Shown here in pieces: positions 1 to 10,521 of a stretch of DNA of 64,000 bases. Both the position numbers and the translations under genes were made by a program. Position 1 is the first letter of the stretch; every line of letters starts with the position of its first letter. The notes under the pieces were generated by a model. It ran no database searches. It saw only the letters and a list, made by a program, of their open reading frames with translations, and was not told where the DNA came from. The stretch covers positions 14,694,001 through 14,758,000 of the forward strand of contig JBHGNT010000017.1 of assembly GCA_043228905.1 (NCBI GenBank), given 5' to 3'. Origin of the DNA: Azolla caroliniana. Its lineage: Eukaryota; Polypodiophyta.

Positions 1-22
1 TGTGCGGTTTGGTGGAGGTGGA

Positions 23-739
23 TGTCGTGAGGGATTCCAGGCATAGAGAGAATAGGGAGTCGATCACGTATGAACAAGAATTTCAGCCACAAGAAGGAGA
101 ACTCGTCGGTCGCATGTGAACGCTTGGATGCAAGGAGGCACGGGAACTAGGCTTATGTATATATTAAGAACATTGTAAATAACATTGGACTAATAAGTAA
201 TAGGAAGTATGATTTAGATGGGTACTTTAAAGTCCCACAAAAGAGAGGAATGAAACGTGTGTAGGGAGGAAAATGAGGGGAGAATCTTTGACAAAATCGG
301 TTGATGTAACGCTGATCCTCCTCTCCTTGGATCTATAGAAGGAAAGGAGAGAGACAATTAGACGGATCCATCGGTTTGGACGACAAAGCATTGTCAGATT
401 GAGCTCTACAGGTTTCCAGTTTTTTGCTCTGTTTATTCGTTAGGTGTCGGTAAGGCCTCTACTTGCACAAGAAGCCCGTGTGCTCCCGACCCGAGGCTCA
501 TCAGCTAGGTGTGCATGTGTGGGAAGAGCTTGAAGCTCTATTGCCAGTCCAGTCAAGTTGTATTTTCTGTGTTTTACTCTATCTGAGTCTCTCTCTACGT
601 TTGAGTCCACGTTTGCATTTTTGTTTCTGTTCAGTATGCACATCTACCTGAGTTTCCAAGCCCGTGTGCTCATCTCCAGATAGTATATCGTTGAGGGCAT
701 GTGTGCCCATGAGGCATCTAGTAACCAAACCAGTCAATA

Positions 740-774
<35 letters not shown>

Positions 775-844
775 ACTCACTCCTTGGTTCAAGACCCCAG
801 TGGTCCCATCCTGATCCAAGACGTACTCGTCGATTCTCGCGACA
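23..844 (+). mobile_element. LTR-like insertion, TGTCGTGA family, copy a
   Basis: Starts TGTCGTGAGGGATTCC and ends CGCGACA followed by ACGT. Both ends resemble three other copies in this window (3424-4689, 45266-46514, 59869-60999), including the TGGTYCC...GATCC stretch near the 3' end. This copy is shorter and its 5' flank is not ACGT, so either its left boundary or its left flank has changed. It lies just upstream of copia-A coding remnants. Best read as a solo LTR or LTR-like non-autonomous element. Confidence 0.45.
742..771. repeat. (AT)n microsatellite
   Basis: Uninterrupted AT dinucleotides over about 30 bp, inside LTR-like copy a. Confidence 0.9.
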
Positions 845-895
845 ACGTCGGATCAGAGTGAGTCTGATGGAGCCGTGAGCGATGGTTTGAAGCCG

Positions 896-2760
896 CCTAA
901 CGAGAACCCCATGATTTGATATGGATACAACGAGTACATGGCGCACCACTATGCGTACATGGTTAAGGTGGCTGAAGTCCGAGAGCCGAAGAGCTACGTG
1001 GAGGCATCATAGGATGCCACATGGAAATTGGCAATGGAGGAAGAGATGCATGCTCTAGCCGAAAACGAGACATTGGATTGGGTTGACCCCCCCCAAAGGG
1101 GTGGCATCTACATCAAATGGATGTAAAGAACATGTTCTTGCAAGGAGAACTTGAAGAACAGGTATATATAATTCAACCCCCCCAATTTCAATGCGCAATG
1201 AACAAGTCAACAATCTGCCAATTGAAGAAGTTCCTTTACGGACTGAAGCAAGCCCCTTGAGCTTGGAACGCAAAGATCACATAGTGCTTGCATCGGATGG
1301 GGTTTCAGCCATCAAAGTTGGACTCCTCCTTGTTCATTAGGCAAGGCCAAAATGGGTCAGTGTGCATATTGCTTTATGTTTATGACCAGGTCATTGTCAC
1401 TACCCACCTTGAAGAAATCGGTCGTGTCAAGTCTCAATTGTCGGCAGCCTTTGAATGGGGCCTTTCATCACTTCCTCGGGATCAAAGTGATCTGCACCCC
1501 GATGGCATATTGATCAGCCAAAGACATTATGTATTCAATATGTTGATCAAATTCTGCATGATGGATTGCCGATCCGTCTCAACTCCTCTAGGTAGAAGTG
1601 CCAAGCTTCACCACGATTCAGTGTTGGCTTGTGATGCGACATGGTTCCGGTAGATTGTCGAAAGCCTTATCTACTGGAGGATCACCCGACCCAACCTCAG
1701 CTATCTGGTCGGTGTGATCAACTAATGTTGAGATACAAGCTCAACATTGGGTGCGTAAACTAGTGCGTAGACTGGGTGCATAAACCGGGTGCGCAACGAG
1801 AGGTCGTAGCGGTGCGTAAACCGGGAGGCCGTTGGATAGATATTCCATGGAGGAATATATTTTGGGAGTTAGTGTAGGCGCTCATTGATGAGCATTGAAG
1901 TACGTGTCAATACTTCTGTCAATCCATATGGACCTATATAAAAGTGCTCTCTGAGCACATCATATGTATAGAGTTTTAGAGTATTGTTTTGGAATAGAGT
2001 TTTCTGTGTTCTGCTCTCTCTATCTCTCCCGCGTACGCTGTGTTGATTAAGCTTTCCATTAAACCTTCCTCATCTTCCTTGTCTCTTTGTCTTTTGGCTG
2101 TTGTTACCCGGTTGTGTTTGTTAAGCTTCTGCACATATTCTGTTACAGCTAATTCATGTCAAAGCAAATGATTGAGCACCTTGAGTGCGTTGCGTTATGT
2201 CAGCGGCACAAAGGATCTTGGGTTGTTGTATCGAATCATCGTAGCCAAACAGTTAGTCAGCTACACAGATGCCGATTGAGCCGGAAATGTTGGCAATTGT
2301 CGATCAACATCAGGGTATGCCTTCTCCTTGGGGAGTGTTGCGATCACCTAGAGCAGCAAGAAGCAACCGATAGTAGCACTATCAAGCACCAAGGCCGAGT
2401 ATCGAGGACTGATTGTCGCTACATGCCAAGCCATACGGCTTAAGCAACTATTGAAGGATCTATAGGTGGAGGTTGTCGATCCGACAATGATCGATTGCAA
2501 CAACCTGAGTAGCATCCAGCTTGCGAAGAATCCTGTCTTCCATGCTCATATCAAGCACATAGAAGTGCATTATCACTTCGTGCACAAGCACATTCTCAAT
2601 GTTGAGGTCGAACAACGACATTTCGGACAGATCGGCAAGTGGCCGACATCTTCACCAAACCCTTTGGACTCGACATGTTGTGGCAATTCTCGGGCATGCT
2701 TGGGTTACAACACCTCGATATGCTGAAATTGAGGGGGAGAGTCGATGGGGAGGGGGCAAC
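896..2760 (+). pseudogene. copia-A pol remnant (RT-RNase H), Ty1/copia
   Basis: Translated pieces on the plus strand match the C-terminal half of a Ty1/copia polyprotein. Around 960-1070 there is the EPKSYVEAS / W..AMEEEMHAL linker before RT. At 1288-1653 comes a stretch with FQPSKLDSSLFI and ILLYVYD, where the catalytic YVDD has decayed. At 2156-2450 lies MSKQMIEHLECV, then NPVFHAHIKHIEVHYHFV (RNase H end) and ADIFTKPF at about 2645-2670. Many stops and frameshifts show it is dead. It is interrupted at 1726-2147 by a solo LTR. A purine-rich tract, TTGAGGGGGAGAG, follows the last codons near 2728, where copia elements carry their polypurine tract. Its own 3' LTR begins 400 bp further on, at 3171. 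Confidence 0.85.
1726..2147 (+). mobile_element. solo LTR of the copia-A family
   Basis: A 422-bp block starts TGTTGAGATACAAGC and ends CTGTTACA. It interrupts the copia-A RNase H reading, which resumes immediately after it. Flanking 5-mers are ACTAA (left) and GCTAA (right), a target duplication with one mismatch. It aligns along its length to the 3' LTR of copia-A (3171-3423 plus 4694-4869), sharing GAGCATTRAAGTAC, the TATAAAAG box and the terminal GCTTCTGCACAT. One family member therefore inserted into another and recombined to a solo LTR. Confidence 0.85.
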
Positions 2761-3170
2761 TCAAAAGGAAGTGAACTGGCTAGGGGGAGACCAGCCGATA
2801 GGGAGAGCATGAAGAAGATGAGCTAGAGTTGGAGCCACCTGAAGACAAGGAGAGAGCCAATGGAGAAGACAACTGATTCGAATAAAGGAGATGATTCAGA
2901 CAAACCAAATCAAGAGAACGTTGATTGAGCGAGAGGACAGCCGAAGATAATGCCAAGACGGGAGAACTGATGGATTGGAGGGCGCCGAAGACGAAATGCT
3001 GGAGACAAGGCCAATGAAGACCTAAGGAGCAAACAAGCCGACTAGACGGATCGAGGAGCACAAGATCGGTCGGGTCGTGGAGCGTGAACCAAGAGGCATG
3101 CTAATAAAAGGAGCCTAAGAGGAGGATTGGTTGGACCGGACGGCGACCTCAAGTTGAGTTTGAGGGGGAC
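2761..3170 (+). other. copia-A untranslated region before the 3' LTR
   Basis: No open frame. Purine-rich, repeating GGAGA/GAAGA-type words between the end of pol and the 3' LTR. A polypurine tract, GTTTGAGGGGGAC, lies directly against the LTR start at 3171. A second PPT-like tract near 2728 sits at the end of the coding region. Confidence 0.6.
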
Positions 3171-3423
3171 TATTGAGTGACAAGCTCAACATGCCGAATC
3201 GACTAAAGGCCAAATACCGAATTAGCTGAAGAAGCCAAAAGCCTAATCAACTGAGGAAGCCGACATCTGGATTGGCTAGGAGCCAACAAGCCGTTAGAGG
3301 CCTATATTCCTATTTTAGTAATAGGAATATATCATGTAGTTAGTGTCATATGCTCACGTATGAGCATTAAAGTACTTGTCAGTACTTGAGTCAACCCAAT
3401 ATAACAGGGCTTGTATAAAACGT

Positions 3424-4689
3424 TGTCGTGATGTTTTCGACACATCGTGTGAAACCAACCTTAAAAGAGAATAAAATAGTAGTCCAAATAAAGTAATGTT
3501 GTTAAGTTAACTATAGTAATAAATGAAAGGATAAAAAGGTAGAAGTAGTTTTCAAAAGTAGACAAAAGTAGAGAAAAAGATGGGGAGAAAAAAGAAGAAG
3601 CACGCGTGGATATGAGGAGCACGGTAGAGAAAAAAGCTCATAATTGCCTTGTCAGATGTCCAAATTAGAAAAGATAAGATGCATAAGAAAGCTAACCCAA
3701 AGAGCTTTCCAAGAATATCTTGCATGTGAAATTTGAGGCTAGAAAACAGAAATAGTGAGGAAAAGAAAAGTTGACTCATATAGACAAGCTTTTTTAGGGG
3801 GAAAAGGCAAGCAATCCTAAACCTATAAATAAGAGCCTATTCTAGTGAAGAGAGAGGGGGAGGGAGAAGGAATGTGGAAGCTCTACTCAATTGGAAAGAG
3901 GAAGAAGAAGGATCAACAACATCGAGAGGCATCATCAATAAAGAAACTCCTTCTATACTCCACTCCAAGGTTGTTAGGTATGTTAGGTACAGTACGGATA
4001 CCATACGTATATAACGCGTACGTATATAACGTATTAATAACCGTATAGTGCCTCCCAATTTAAAAATGCGTTAAATACGTTTTCTTAATATGTTAAATAC
4101 TTATCAAAAACGTATTTTATGTATAGTACGTTTGTGCTTATTTGTTTGTGTGTTTTGTGATAAGGGAGCGTTTTGGGCTTGCCCATGCACCTCTCCTTTC
4201 ACAAAGGCATTCAAACTTATGTGTCTTGCGTGTTAGTGGAAATCTTACTTGTGTGTTCATGTGACTTGTGGCAAGGGAGCGTTCGGCCTTGCCCATGCAC
4301 CTCTCCTTTCACAAGGCGTTCAAAATTGTGTCTCCCATGTGTAAACCTTGCTTGTGTGTTCGTGCGACTTGTGGCAAGGGAGTGTTCAGGCTTTGCCCAT
4401 GCACCTCTCTTTTCACAAGGCATTCGAAACTCTGTCTCTCGTGTGTGGAAGTAAGCATTTTCCTTGTGTGTCCGTGTGTAAGCCTTCCTCACGTGCATTC
4501 GTTCGCCTTGTGACTAGGGGTTGATTCGGGCTTGCCCGTGCACCTCTCCTTTTCACAAACACGTTCGAATAGTCGTGCCTTGTTTGTGTAAGACTTCCTT
4601 GTGTTGTGCGTGTAAGCCTTATTTCCTTCCGTCCATAACCCTGGTGGTTCCGCCTCACGATCCGCACATAGTGATGGATTTCCACGACA
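3424..4689 (+). mobile_element. LTR-like insertion, TGTCGTGA family, copy b
   Basis: A 1266-bp element starts TGTCGTGATGTTTTCGACAC and ends TTTCCACGACA, flanked on both sides by ACGT (3420-3423 and 4690-4693). It precisely interrupts the copia-A 3' LTR, so both boundaries are well defined by comparison with the uninterrupted solo LTR. It has a TATA-like CTATAAATA near 3824 and the family 3' signature GGTGGTTCCGCCTCA near 4640. There is no coding capacity. Confidence 0.8.
4155..4600 (+). repeat. four-copy tandem repeat inside LTR-like copy b
   Basis: Four units of roughly 110-130 bp, each containing GCCCATGCACCTCTC-TTTCACAA (GCCCGTGC in the fourth) followed by a TGTGTGT/CTTGTG-rich segment. 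The units are imperfect and vary in length. Short open frames here are produced by the repeat and are not genes. Confidence 0.8.
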
Positions 4690-4869
4690 ACGTGCTCACT
4701 AAGCACATTGTGATGTACAGAGTATTATCATTTTGAATTGAATTGTTGTCAATTGACTCTGTCTCTCTATCATATTGTCTCACACTCATTCTTTGTGTTT
4801 ACCTAACTATCTATTGTTGTCCGACTATGTCTATTATCTTTACAGCTTCTGCACATGTAAACTCTTACA

Positions 4870-5357
4870 ATCATATATTTGACAACACTTTCCATGATCA
4901 TGATTTCAATGGGAAGTGACCCCATCTCAAGAAGTGGGAGGGGTTTATGGTGTTTGTTTCTTGACTTGGAGAAACTTTGTAAGAAAATTTTGATTTTGGA
5001 CATTTTCAAACTCTTTCCAAGGGGACTTAGGGATGCTACCTTCCCATCCTTCCATCCCATAGAGAGCACTAGTGTCACCTAAGTGTCGAAATGGTATTTT
5101 TTGAGGAACCAACACTTAATTCTCCAAATGCATAATATACTCTTTTTCCCAGGGCTAGCGAATAACACATTCATTCCATCTATTATTTAAACATAAAGAC
5201 CAAGGTAAGCTTTCTACCATTTCAAGTGGCTCATTATTATTTGCATGGTTTATCCATTTTTGGGCTCTAGACAAGCATAATCTTTGTTTAGAGCTATTGA
5301 CACTATCTTAGTATGCATGCAAAATTCTTCCAATGCCCTCATAAACTTTTGCGCATC
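4870..5357 (-). pseudogene. LINE 3' fragment (C-terminal part of RT ORF)
   Basis: Minus-strand frames read FMRALEEFCMHTK, then WINHANNNEPLEMVES, RWNECVIR and, closer to 4870, LLEMGSLPIEIM. These belong to the region after the YADD motif of plant non-LTR retrotransposon RT. Stops and frameshifts are frequent. It continues the LINE at 22714-23891, and the two pieces overlap by 88 bp. It is cut on the left by the copia-A LTR at 4869. Confidence 0.75.
5270..5357. repeat. 88-bp direct repeat, left copy
   Basis: Runs from GACAAGCATAATC to TTTTGCGCATC and is 87/88 identical to 22714-22801. It is LINE sequence duplicated on both sides of the gypsy complex. See the finding on the long flanking duplication. 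Confidence 0.9.
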
Positions 5358-7980
5358 GGCTACGTCGATTTCGAACAGAGGTACGATCTTCGGATTATCC
5401 TGCAAGTATTGATCTACCTCTTCATCTGCTAATCCGTCCAGCATATTGACGCATTCGGCATATAGGGGTGTCAATTCCTTCCCGGTACACGTCCGTGGTT
5501 GTGTCGGTACCCGTACTTTTGCTTTTCCTTGCCGGAAGGTGATTATATTCTTCCTCCAGTTTTGTTTAATGTGCGCCGTTTTCAACCATGGCCGCCCCAA
5601 CAATAGTGGGTAAGCTCCTTGTGCCTGCAGTTGTAGCACTACTGCCGAGATGCAAAATGTGTGGCCACCGATCGTTACATCCAAATCTCGTATCAAGCCG
5701 GTCGGTCGCATTGAGCTTGTATCCGCCATCCGCAGCCAGAACGGGCATGGTTCCCACTCTTGGATTCCCAAGGTTTTGCACGTTCGGAGGCTAATCACAT
5801 TGACGCCGGATCCTCCATCTATTACTGTTCCAGGTAACTCCTTTCCCTTCACAATGGTTGTGATCGCCGGACTATTTGTGTCTACTACCGCCGGTCCCTC
5901 CTCCGGATTTGAGAAGAATGTTGGAGCCGGTGGTGTTTCTCCTGCCGTCCTGCCTGTCTTGAGTCCTTCTGTGAATCTGGGCACTAGCTGCAAGAGCCAT
6001 CCTAATGGCAGCGTGATTTGGCATTCCCGCAATGCTTGCCAGGTCGCATTTTCGAGCTGACTGCCATCGGCGAGCTCTTCGGTATTTTCCTTTTGCTATG
6101 CAAGCTCTGCCATGTTTTGTGCATTCGCCTTTTTTACCCATTCTGTTGCCTGCTTGCGGATGGCCTCTTGCACCTCCCATTCCGTCTCCTTACCCTTCGA
6201 TCTTGTGGTCACCTGTTGCAGGTCTACGACTTCGGCAACTACCATATTCACCTCTGGTCGTTTATCATAGCTCTTTGCTAGGCATTGATTACTATAATGT
6301 CCTTCTTGTCGGCAATAGTAGCAATATGCTTTCCGGGAGGTGCTGGATTCGGCATTGTTTCCTACTCCCGGTGGAGGACCTGCGGTAACGGCGGGGCTTT
6401 GATCCGGTTGGCTACTTGAGGCGCCCTTCTCCGGTTCCCGTAGGTGACCCCTTTTGTTGAAATGGCGTTTCTTTTTGTTCCGATACTCTTGACGGGGCTG
6501 GTCATCATGTCTGTCGTAGGCTTCCCATCGTTGGTTGTAACCGGGGGATTGGTCCCGATTGTATCTTTCATACTGTCCATTATACTCCCGGTACCGATCA
6601 TATCTCTCATACCGGTCAGGGTTGTCCCTATACCGGACATCCTGTGCTGGTCGGCATTGCTCTTCTCACCTCCAACTTTCTTCTTCCTCCTCCTTGGTAC
6701 TCCGTGGTTCGATTTGCAGAACCGGTGGTGCTTGGCGATTCAACAAATTGTACTCGCACTGCTCCATTGTGTGGTTCCTGGAATGGCACAGTAGACATTG
6801 CGACCGCATGGTACATTCTAGTGCTGAGTGTCCAGCATTTAGGCATGTTGTGCATTGAATAGCTTGTCGAAACCGGAGATCCTCATCAGTTGGTAACGCT
6901 CGTTGGAGTGCTCCCATTGTTAGCCAAGAGCTTGTTTTCTCCATTTCTCTAACCCAGTCGATGACCTGGTCGACGATACTTGTGCGAAAGTCGATGACTA
7001 TGCATACCGTACGTAGAGGTTCCCGGAGCGCGGCTAAGAATATAGCCTATGTTTCTTCCTTCAAAGGTGCTCGGGTAAGCTGACTGTGCATCCATTGAAA
7101 CCGGATGACAAACTGTAGAATGCTCTCCCCAAGGTTCTGCCGGATGGTATAAAATAGGTCCACCATTTCTCTCTGGTCCACCTCCTTCTGAAAGAAGTGC
7201 AAGAATTTAGCTTTCAGGTCCACAAAGGTGGTGATGGTGCCGGGGTCCTGCGTCCGGTGCCATCTGGTGGTCAGTCCTTCCAATGTCACGCCAAATTCGG
7301 TTATCTTAGATCGTTCCTCTTCGGCTGCGGTTAACTGTTGTGACACATGGTTCGCCTCCCATGTTTTTTGAAAAGCGTGAACATGAGCCTCCGCGTCCGG
7401 GTCATCCCTATACTTGGGGTACTGGAACGGCATGTCATCGTCCGGTGTTGGTGCGCAGGCTGGCGGTGTCGGTGGTCTTTCCTGCTCTTTCGTCGACGTC
7501 GGAAGTCGTTGTTGGTCCTCTGTCGGAGTCGGAGGTCTTTGCCGGTCCTCCTTCGGTGTTGCCAGCTCGACTTCCGGTGTCGGAGGTCTTTCTTTGTCCT
7601 CTTCCGTCTCCGAAGGTTGCTCCACGTCTAGTGCCGGAGGTTCCCGGTCTGACAATTCTGGTTCCGGTGTCGGTAATGTATCCGACTCCTCGTCCTGTGG
7701 TCCTTCCGGGGTGTCGTTACTGCTACGATAGTTCGTGTGCGCGTTGTAACCCCCTTCCGAATCCGATTCCAGCGCCGAAAATGCTTCGGATTCGCGGGCT
7801 CCTCCGGCCAAGGCCTGGAGAAGGGATTCCGCTTCCCGGAGACTGCTTAAGTTGCTTCCTTCGTCCGGGTAGGCGTTTTGTTGCAGACGGAGCGACTCCT
7901 CCGCCACTTTCAGGATAACTTTGGAAAATGGTCGATCCGATCAGATTTCTTCTGCCACTTGGTGGAAAGCCTCTCACCAC
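5353..7980 (-). pseudogene. gypsy gag-protease (inverted part of gypsy-B)
   Basis: Read on the minus strand from about 7980 down. A gag-like frame starts AEESLRLQQNAYPDEG (7907) with an acidic, proline-rich repeated segment (PPTP, about residues 100-155) and then a retrotransposon gag core (FQKTWEANHVSQQL, FLHFFQKEVDQREMV). A TAG stop at 7047 breaks the frame before AIFLAALREPL. Next, near 6870-6760, come two Cys/His clusters (CTTCLNAGHSALEC and CLLCHSRNHTMEQC, zinc-knuckle-like). The protease domain lies at 6032-5353, with VIDGGSGVNVI as the active-site region (D-G-G rather than D-S/T-G) and LLLGRPWL downstream. The frame then runs abruptly into LINE sequence at about 5355, so RT and integrase are missing on this strand. 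They lie on the opposite strand at 8283-22445. Confidence 0.8.
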
Positions 7981-8074
7981 CTTCGTCGTTCAACAAGTTG
8001 ACTTGCTCTCTCCGTAACTGGGTCGTCCGTTGGCCTAGTCATCCATTCCCGCCGTTGTTCACTGCGATTGTGCA

Positions 8075-8097
8075 GGAATCGTGGTCGCCAAAAACTA
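8075..8097 (-). other. putative primer-binding site of gypsy-B
   Basis: On the minus strand the LTR end TTAACA is followed by TAGTTTTTGGCGACCACG. A TGGCGAC motif just after the LTR is where plant gypsy elements carry their tRNA primer site. Match length to a specific tRNA was not tested. Confidence 0.45.
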
Positions 8098-8287
8098 TGT
8101 TAATCCTTAGGGCCGGACAACAGCCTAACACAGGGTGTCCACTTAAGACACTTCACCAAAGGGTGTTACAGCGAGATAACTTACGACACAACGCTTAATT
8201 GGACCTTAATCGGTTACTTAGTAATACGTCATTAACACGCGTAAGATATACAATAAGCACAGAACGGTGAACAATACTTAGTGATTA
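8098..8287 (-). mobile_element. gypsy-B LTR, 3' portion
   Basis: Non-coding, ends TTAACA on the minus strand next to the primer site. The 5' portion of what looks like the same LTR is at 22450-22713, also on minus. The internal segment between the two now reads on the plus strand. Junction with plus-strand pol is at about 8283-8288 (ATTAAACAAAACTGG). Confidence 0.55.
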
Positions 8288-10042
8288 AACAAAACTGGAG
8301 GAAGAATATAATCACCTTCCAGCGGGGAAAAGCAAAAGTAAGGGTACCAACACAACCATAGATGGGTACCGAGAAGGAATTGACACCCCTATATGCTGAA
8401 TGCGTCAATATGCTGGACAGATTAGCAGACGAAGAGGTAGACCAATACTTGCAGGATAATCCGAAGATCGTACCTCTGTTCGAAATCGACGTAGCCGAAG
8501 CCGTATCACCATACATACTGCCACCGGACAGAGCCGACGAGGAACCAAATAAAGAAGTGATCCGGGAGCTACGGCAAGCACAAGAGGCGTTGGAAAGAGA
8601 AATGGTCGTATCGCAACGGGTTAAAGCATCCCAACTACGGAAGAGGCAAGAGCGGTGCAAATCGCCAAGGAAATGACTGCGGAGAACAAAACGGCAATGA
8701 TTACACTTCTCAAAGAATTTCGGGACGTGTTTGCCTGGTCTTACGAGGATATGCGAGGGCTCGATCCTCAGCTATATCAGCATCAAATACATTTGATCAA
8801 AGACGCCAAACCGGTAGCACAGCGACGGTACTGAATGAATCCAAATTACGCCGCCAAAGTCAAGGAGGAAATCGACAAGTTGTTGAGGGTTGGCTTTATC
8901 TGCCCAGTAAAGAAATCTACATGGCTGAGCCCAATAGTAGTCGTACCAAAGAAAAACGGAAAATTTAGAGTTTGTGTTGACTACCGTAAGCTTAACGCGG
9001 CGACGGTAACAAATGCATTCCCACTCCCATTTACAGATGGAGTTTTAGACGTAGTCACCGGCCATGAGGTATACAATTTCTTAGACGGATTCAGCGGATA
9101 CAACCAGATCCGAATGCACCCCGATGACCAGGAGAAAACGGCTTTCGTCACCGAATGGGGAGTGTTTGTTGCCGTAGTAATGATGTTCGGACTAAAAACG
9201 GCGCCGGCAACGTTCCAGAGGATCATCATGGAAATCTTTGGAGAATTCATACCGGCATTCATGCAGGTGTTTCTGGATGACTTTGTCGTCTATAGCCGGG
9301 AAGGAGATCACTTTCAGCACCTCCGACTGTGTCTAGAGAAATGTCGGGCTTATCGGCTAAGCTTGAATCCGGCAAAGTGTGTATTCGGAGTGTCAAGCGG
9401 GGCGCTATTAGGACACATTGTGAGCAAGGAAGGAATTGCCATGGACCCGGACAAAGTAAAAGCAATCTTAGAGGCACCGGCACTAACAACGGCCAAAGCA
9501 TTAAGCCGTTTCTTAGGCCAAATCCGGTGGCATAGCCGAATGCTCCGGTATCTGGCGAACCTAGCTACACCGCTGCATGATGCGGTACACTGAACACCGT
9601 TCCAGTGGACCGACACCAAAGACAAGGCGTACCGGGCACTCAAACTACTATTGTCGCAAGTGCCGGTAGTGCAACCCCCGGATTGGGCTAAGGAGTTTCA
9701 TGTGTTCGTGGATGCGTCCGACATTGCAATCGGAATCGCGCTGATGCAACTTACGGAGCCAAGGTGGTACCGACCTGTATATTACGCAAGCCAAAAGTTA
9801 TCCCAAGCCGAACGAAATTATTCCACCACGGAAAGGGAAGCTTTGGGCATGATCTACAGCGTGACAAAATTCAAACATTATTTGCTGGGAAGGAAATTTT
9901 CCTTCCATGTACGTCATTCGGCACTCCTCTATTTAGTTTCCAAAGTGTCACTAACCGGTAAGTTGGCACGGTGGACATTACTGTTGCAGGAATTTGAGTT
10001 TGAAATATTCCACCGACCCGGCATACAGCACGCAGTAGTAGA
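8283..10042 (+). pseudogene. gypsy-B protease end, reverse transcriptase and RNase H
   Basis: Starts inside the protease C-terminus (NWRKNIITF, about 8290). Its first 220 bp repeat minus-strand 5353-5570 in inverted orientation. Then come a frameshift near 8630, KEFRDVFAWSYEDM, a TGA at 8832, and an RT domain at 8835-9593 with WLSPIVVVPKKNGKFRVCVDY, FSGYNQI and the catalytic FLDDFVVYS (usually YLDD). A TGA at 9591 separates RT from RNase H (FHVFVDASDIAIGIAL, YASQKLSQAERNYSTTERE, KHYLLGRKF). RNase H is cut after GIQHAVV at 10042 by the DNA transposon and resumes at 20849 with DYLSRL. Ty3/gypsy order PR-RT-RH-INT is certain. The stops show it is inactive. Confidence 0.9.
10039..10042. repeat. 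target site duplication TAGA (left)
   Basis: TAGA here and at 20849-20852 flank the terminal inverted repeats. Removing the transposon and one TAGA restores an open gypsy frame across the junction. Confidence 0.8.
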
Positions 10043-10066
10043 GGGTAAAAGCATGCGAGTGGAAAC
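10043..10066 (+). repeat. left terminal inverted repeat
   Basis: 24 bp starting GGGTAAAAGCATGCG. Pairs with 20825-20848 with mismatches at positions 5 and 13. AGCTAATTAGCT copies follow within 10 bp and 40 bp inward. Confidence 0.9.
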
Positions 10067-10521
10067 ACTATTATAGCTAATTAGCTACTAAAATGGCCAT
10101 AGCTAATTAGCTATTTGTTTAGCTAGTGTTTTTTATGGGAAAATCAAATATTTGAAAAACTAATTTATGAAAAAACTCAAATATTTGAACTTCTGTTTCA
10201 GACGTAGTGGAACTTGGGGAATATCACCATCATCTAAGGTCGACTTCAATGTCATCAATTTCCTGTTTAGCCTAAGTCTGATTTTGAACGCAGATGGAGT
10301 ACTCAGAGCACGAACGCAGACATAGCTCCCGCAACAGCAAAAAATCGACATTGCAGATTGAGAGCTACAACACAGAACCCGCTCGATCATCGTCCAGGTA
10401 TGTTTCAGTTACAGAAACCCCAAACATTTGTTTTTTCTTTTTGACTACTGTCTGAACTTTGGTGCCGATTCATATTTCCCCAAAATCGAATAGGGCGAAG
10501 TCCTTGGAGTCCCATACAAGG

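Larger units (their letters stand above)
3171..4869 (+). mobile_element. 3' LTR of copia-A, split by an insertion
   Basis: Begins TATTGAGTGACAAGCTCAAC just after the polypurine tract and ends GCTTCTGCACATG...CTTACA. Removing 3424-4689 plus one ACGT copy leaves about 425 bp that align with the 422-bp solo LTR at 1726-2147. The insertion hit the TATA region (TATAAA|ACGT). At the right end the sequence passes directly into LINE sequence, so copia-A itself sits in the LINE. Confidence 0.8.

Noticed and set aside
4173-4706. Several 80-97 codon frames with repeated CTSPFTRRSK-like phrases
   Set aside because: Produced by the tandem repeat in LTR-like copy b.
7340-7918. 192-codon plus-strand frame rich in Pro/Leu/Val
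   Set aside because: Antisense shadow of the acidic proline-rich gag segment on minus.
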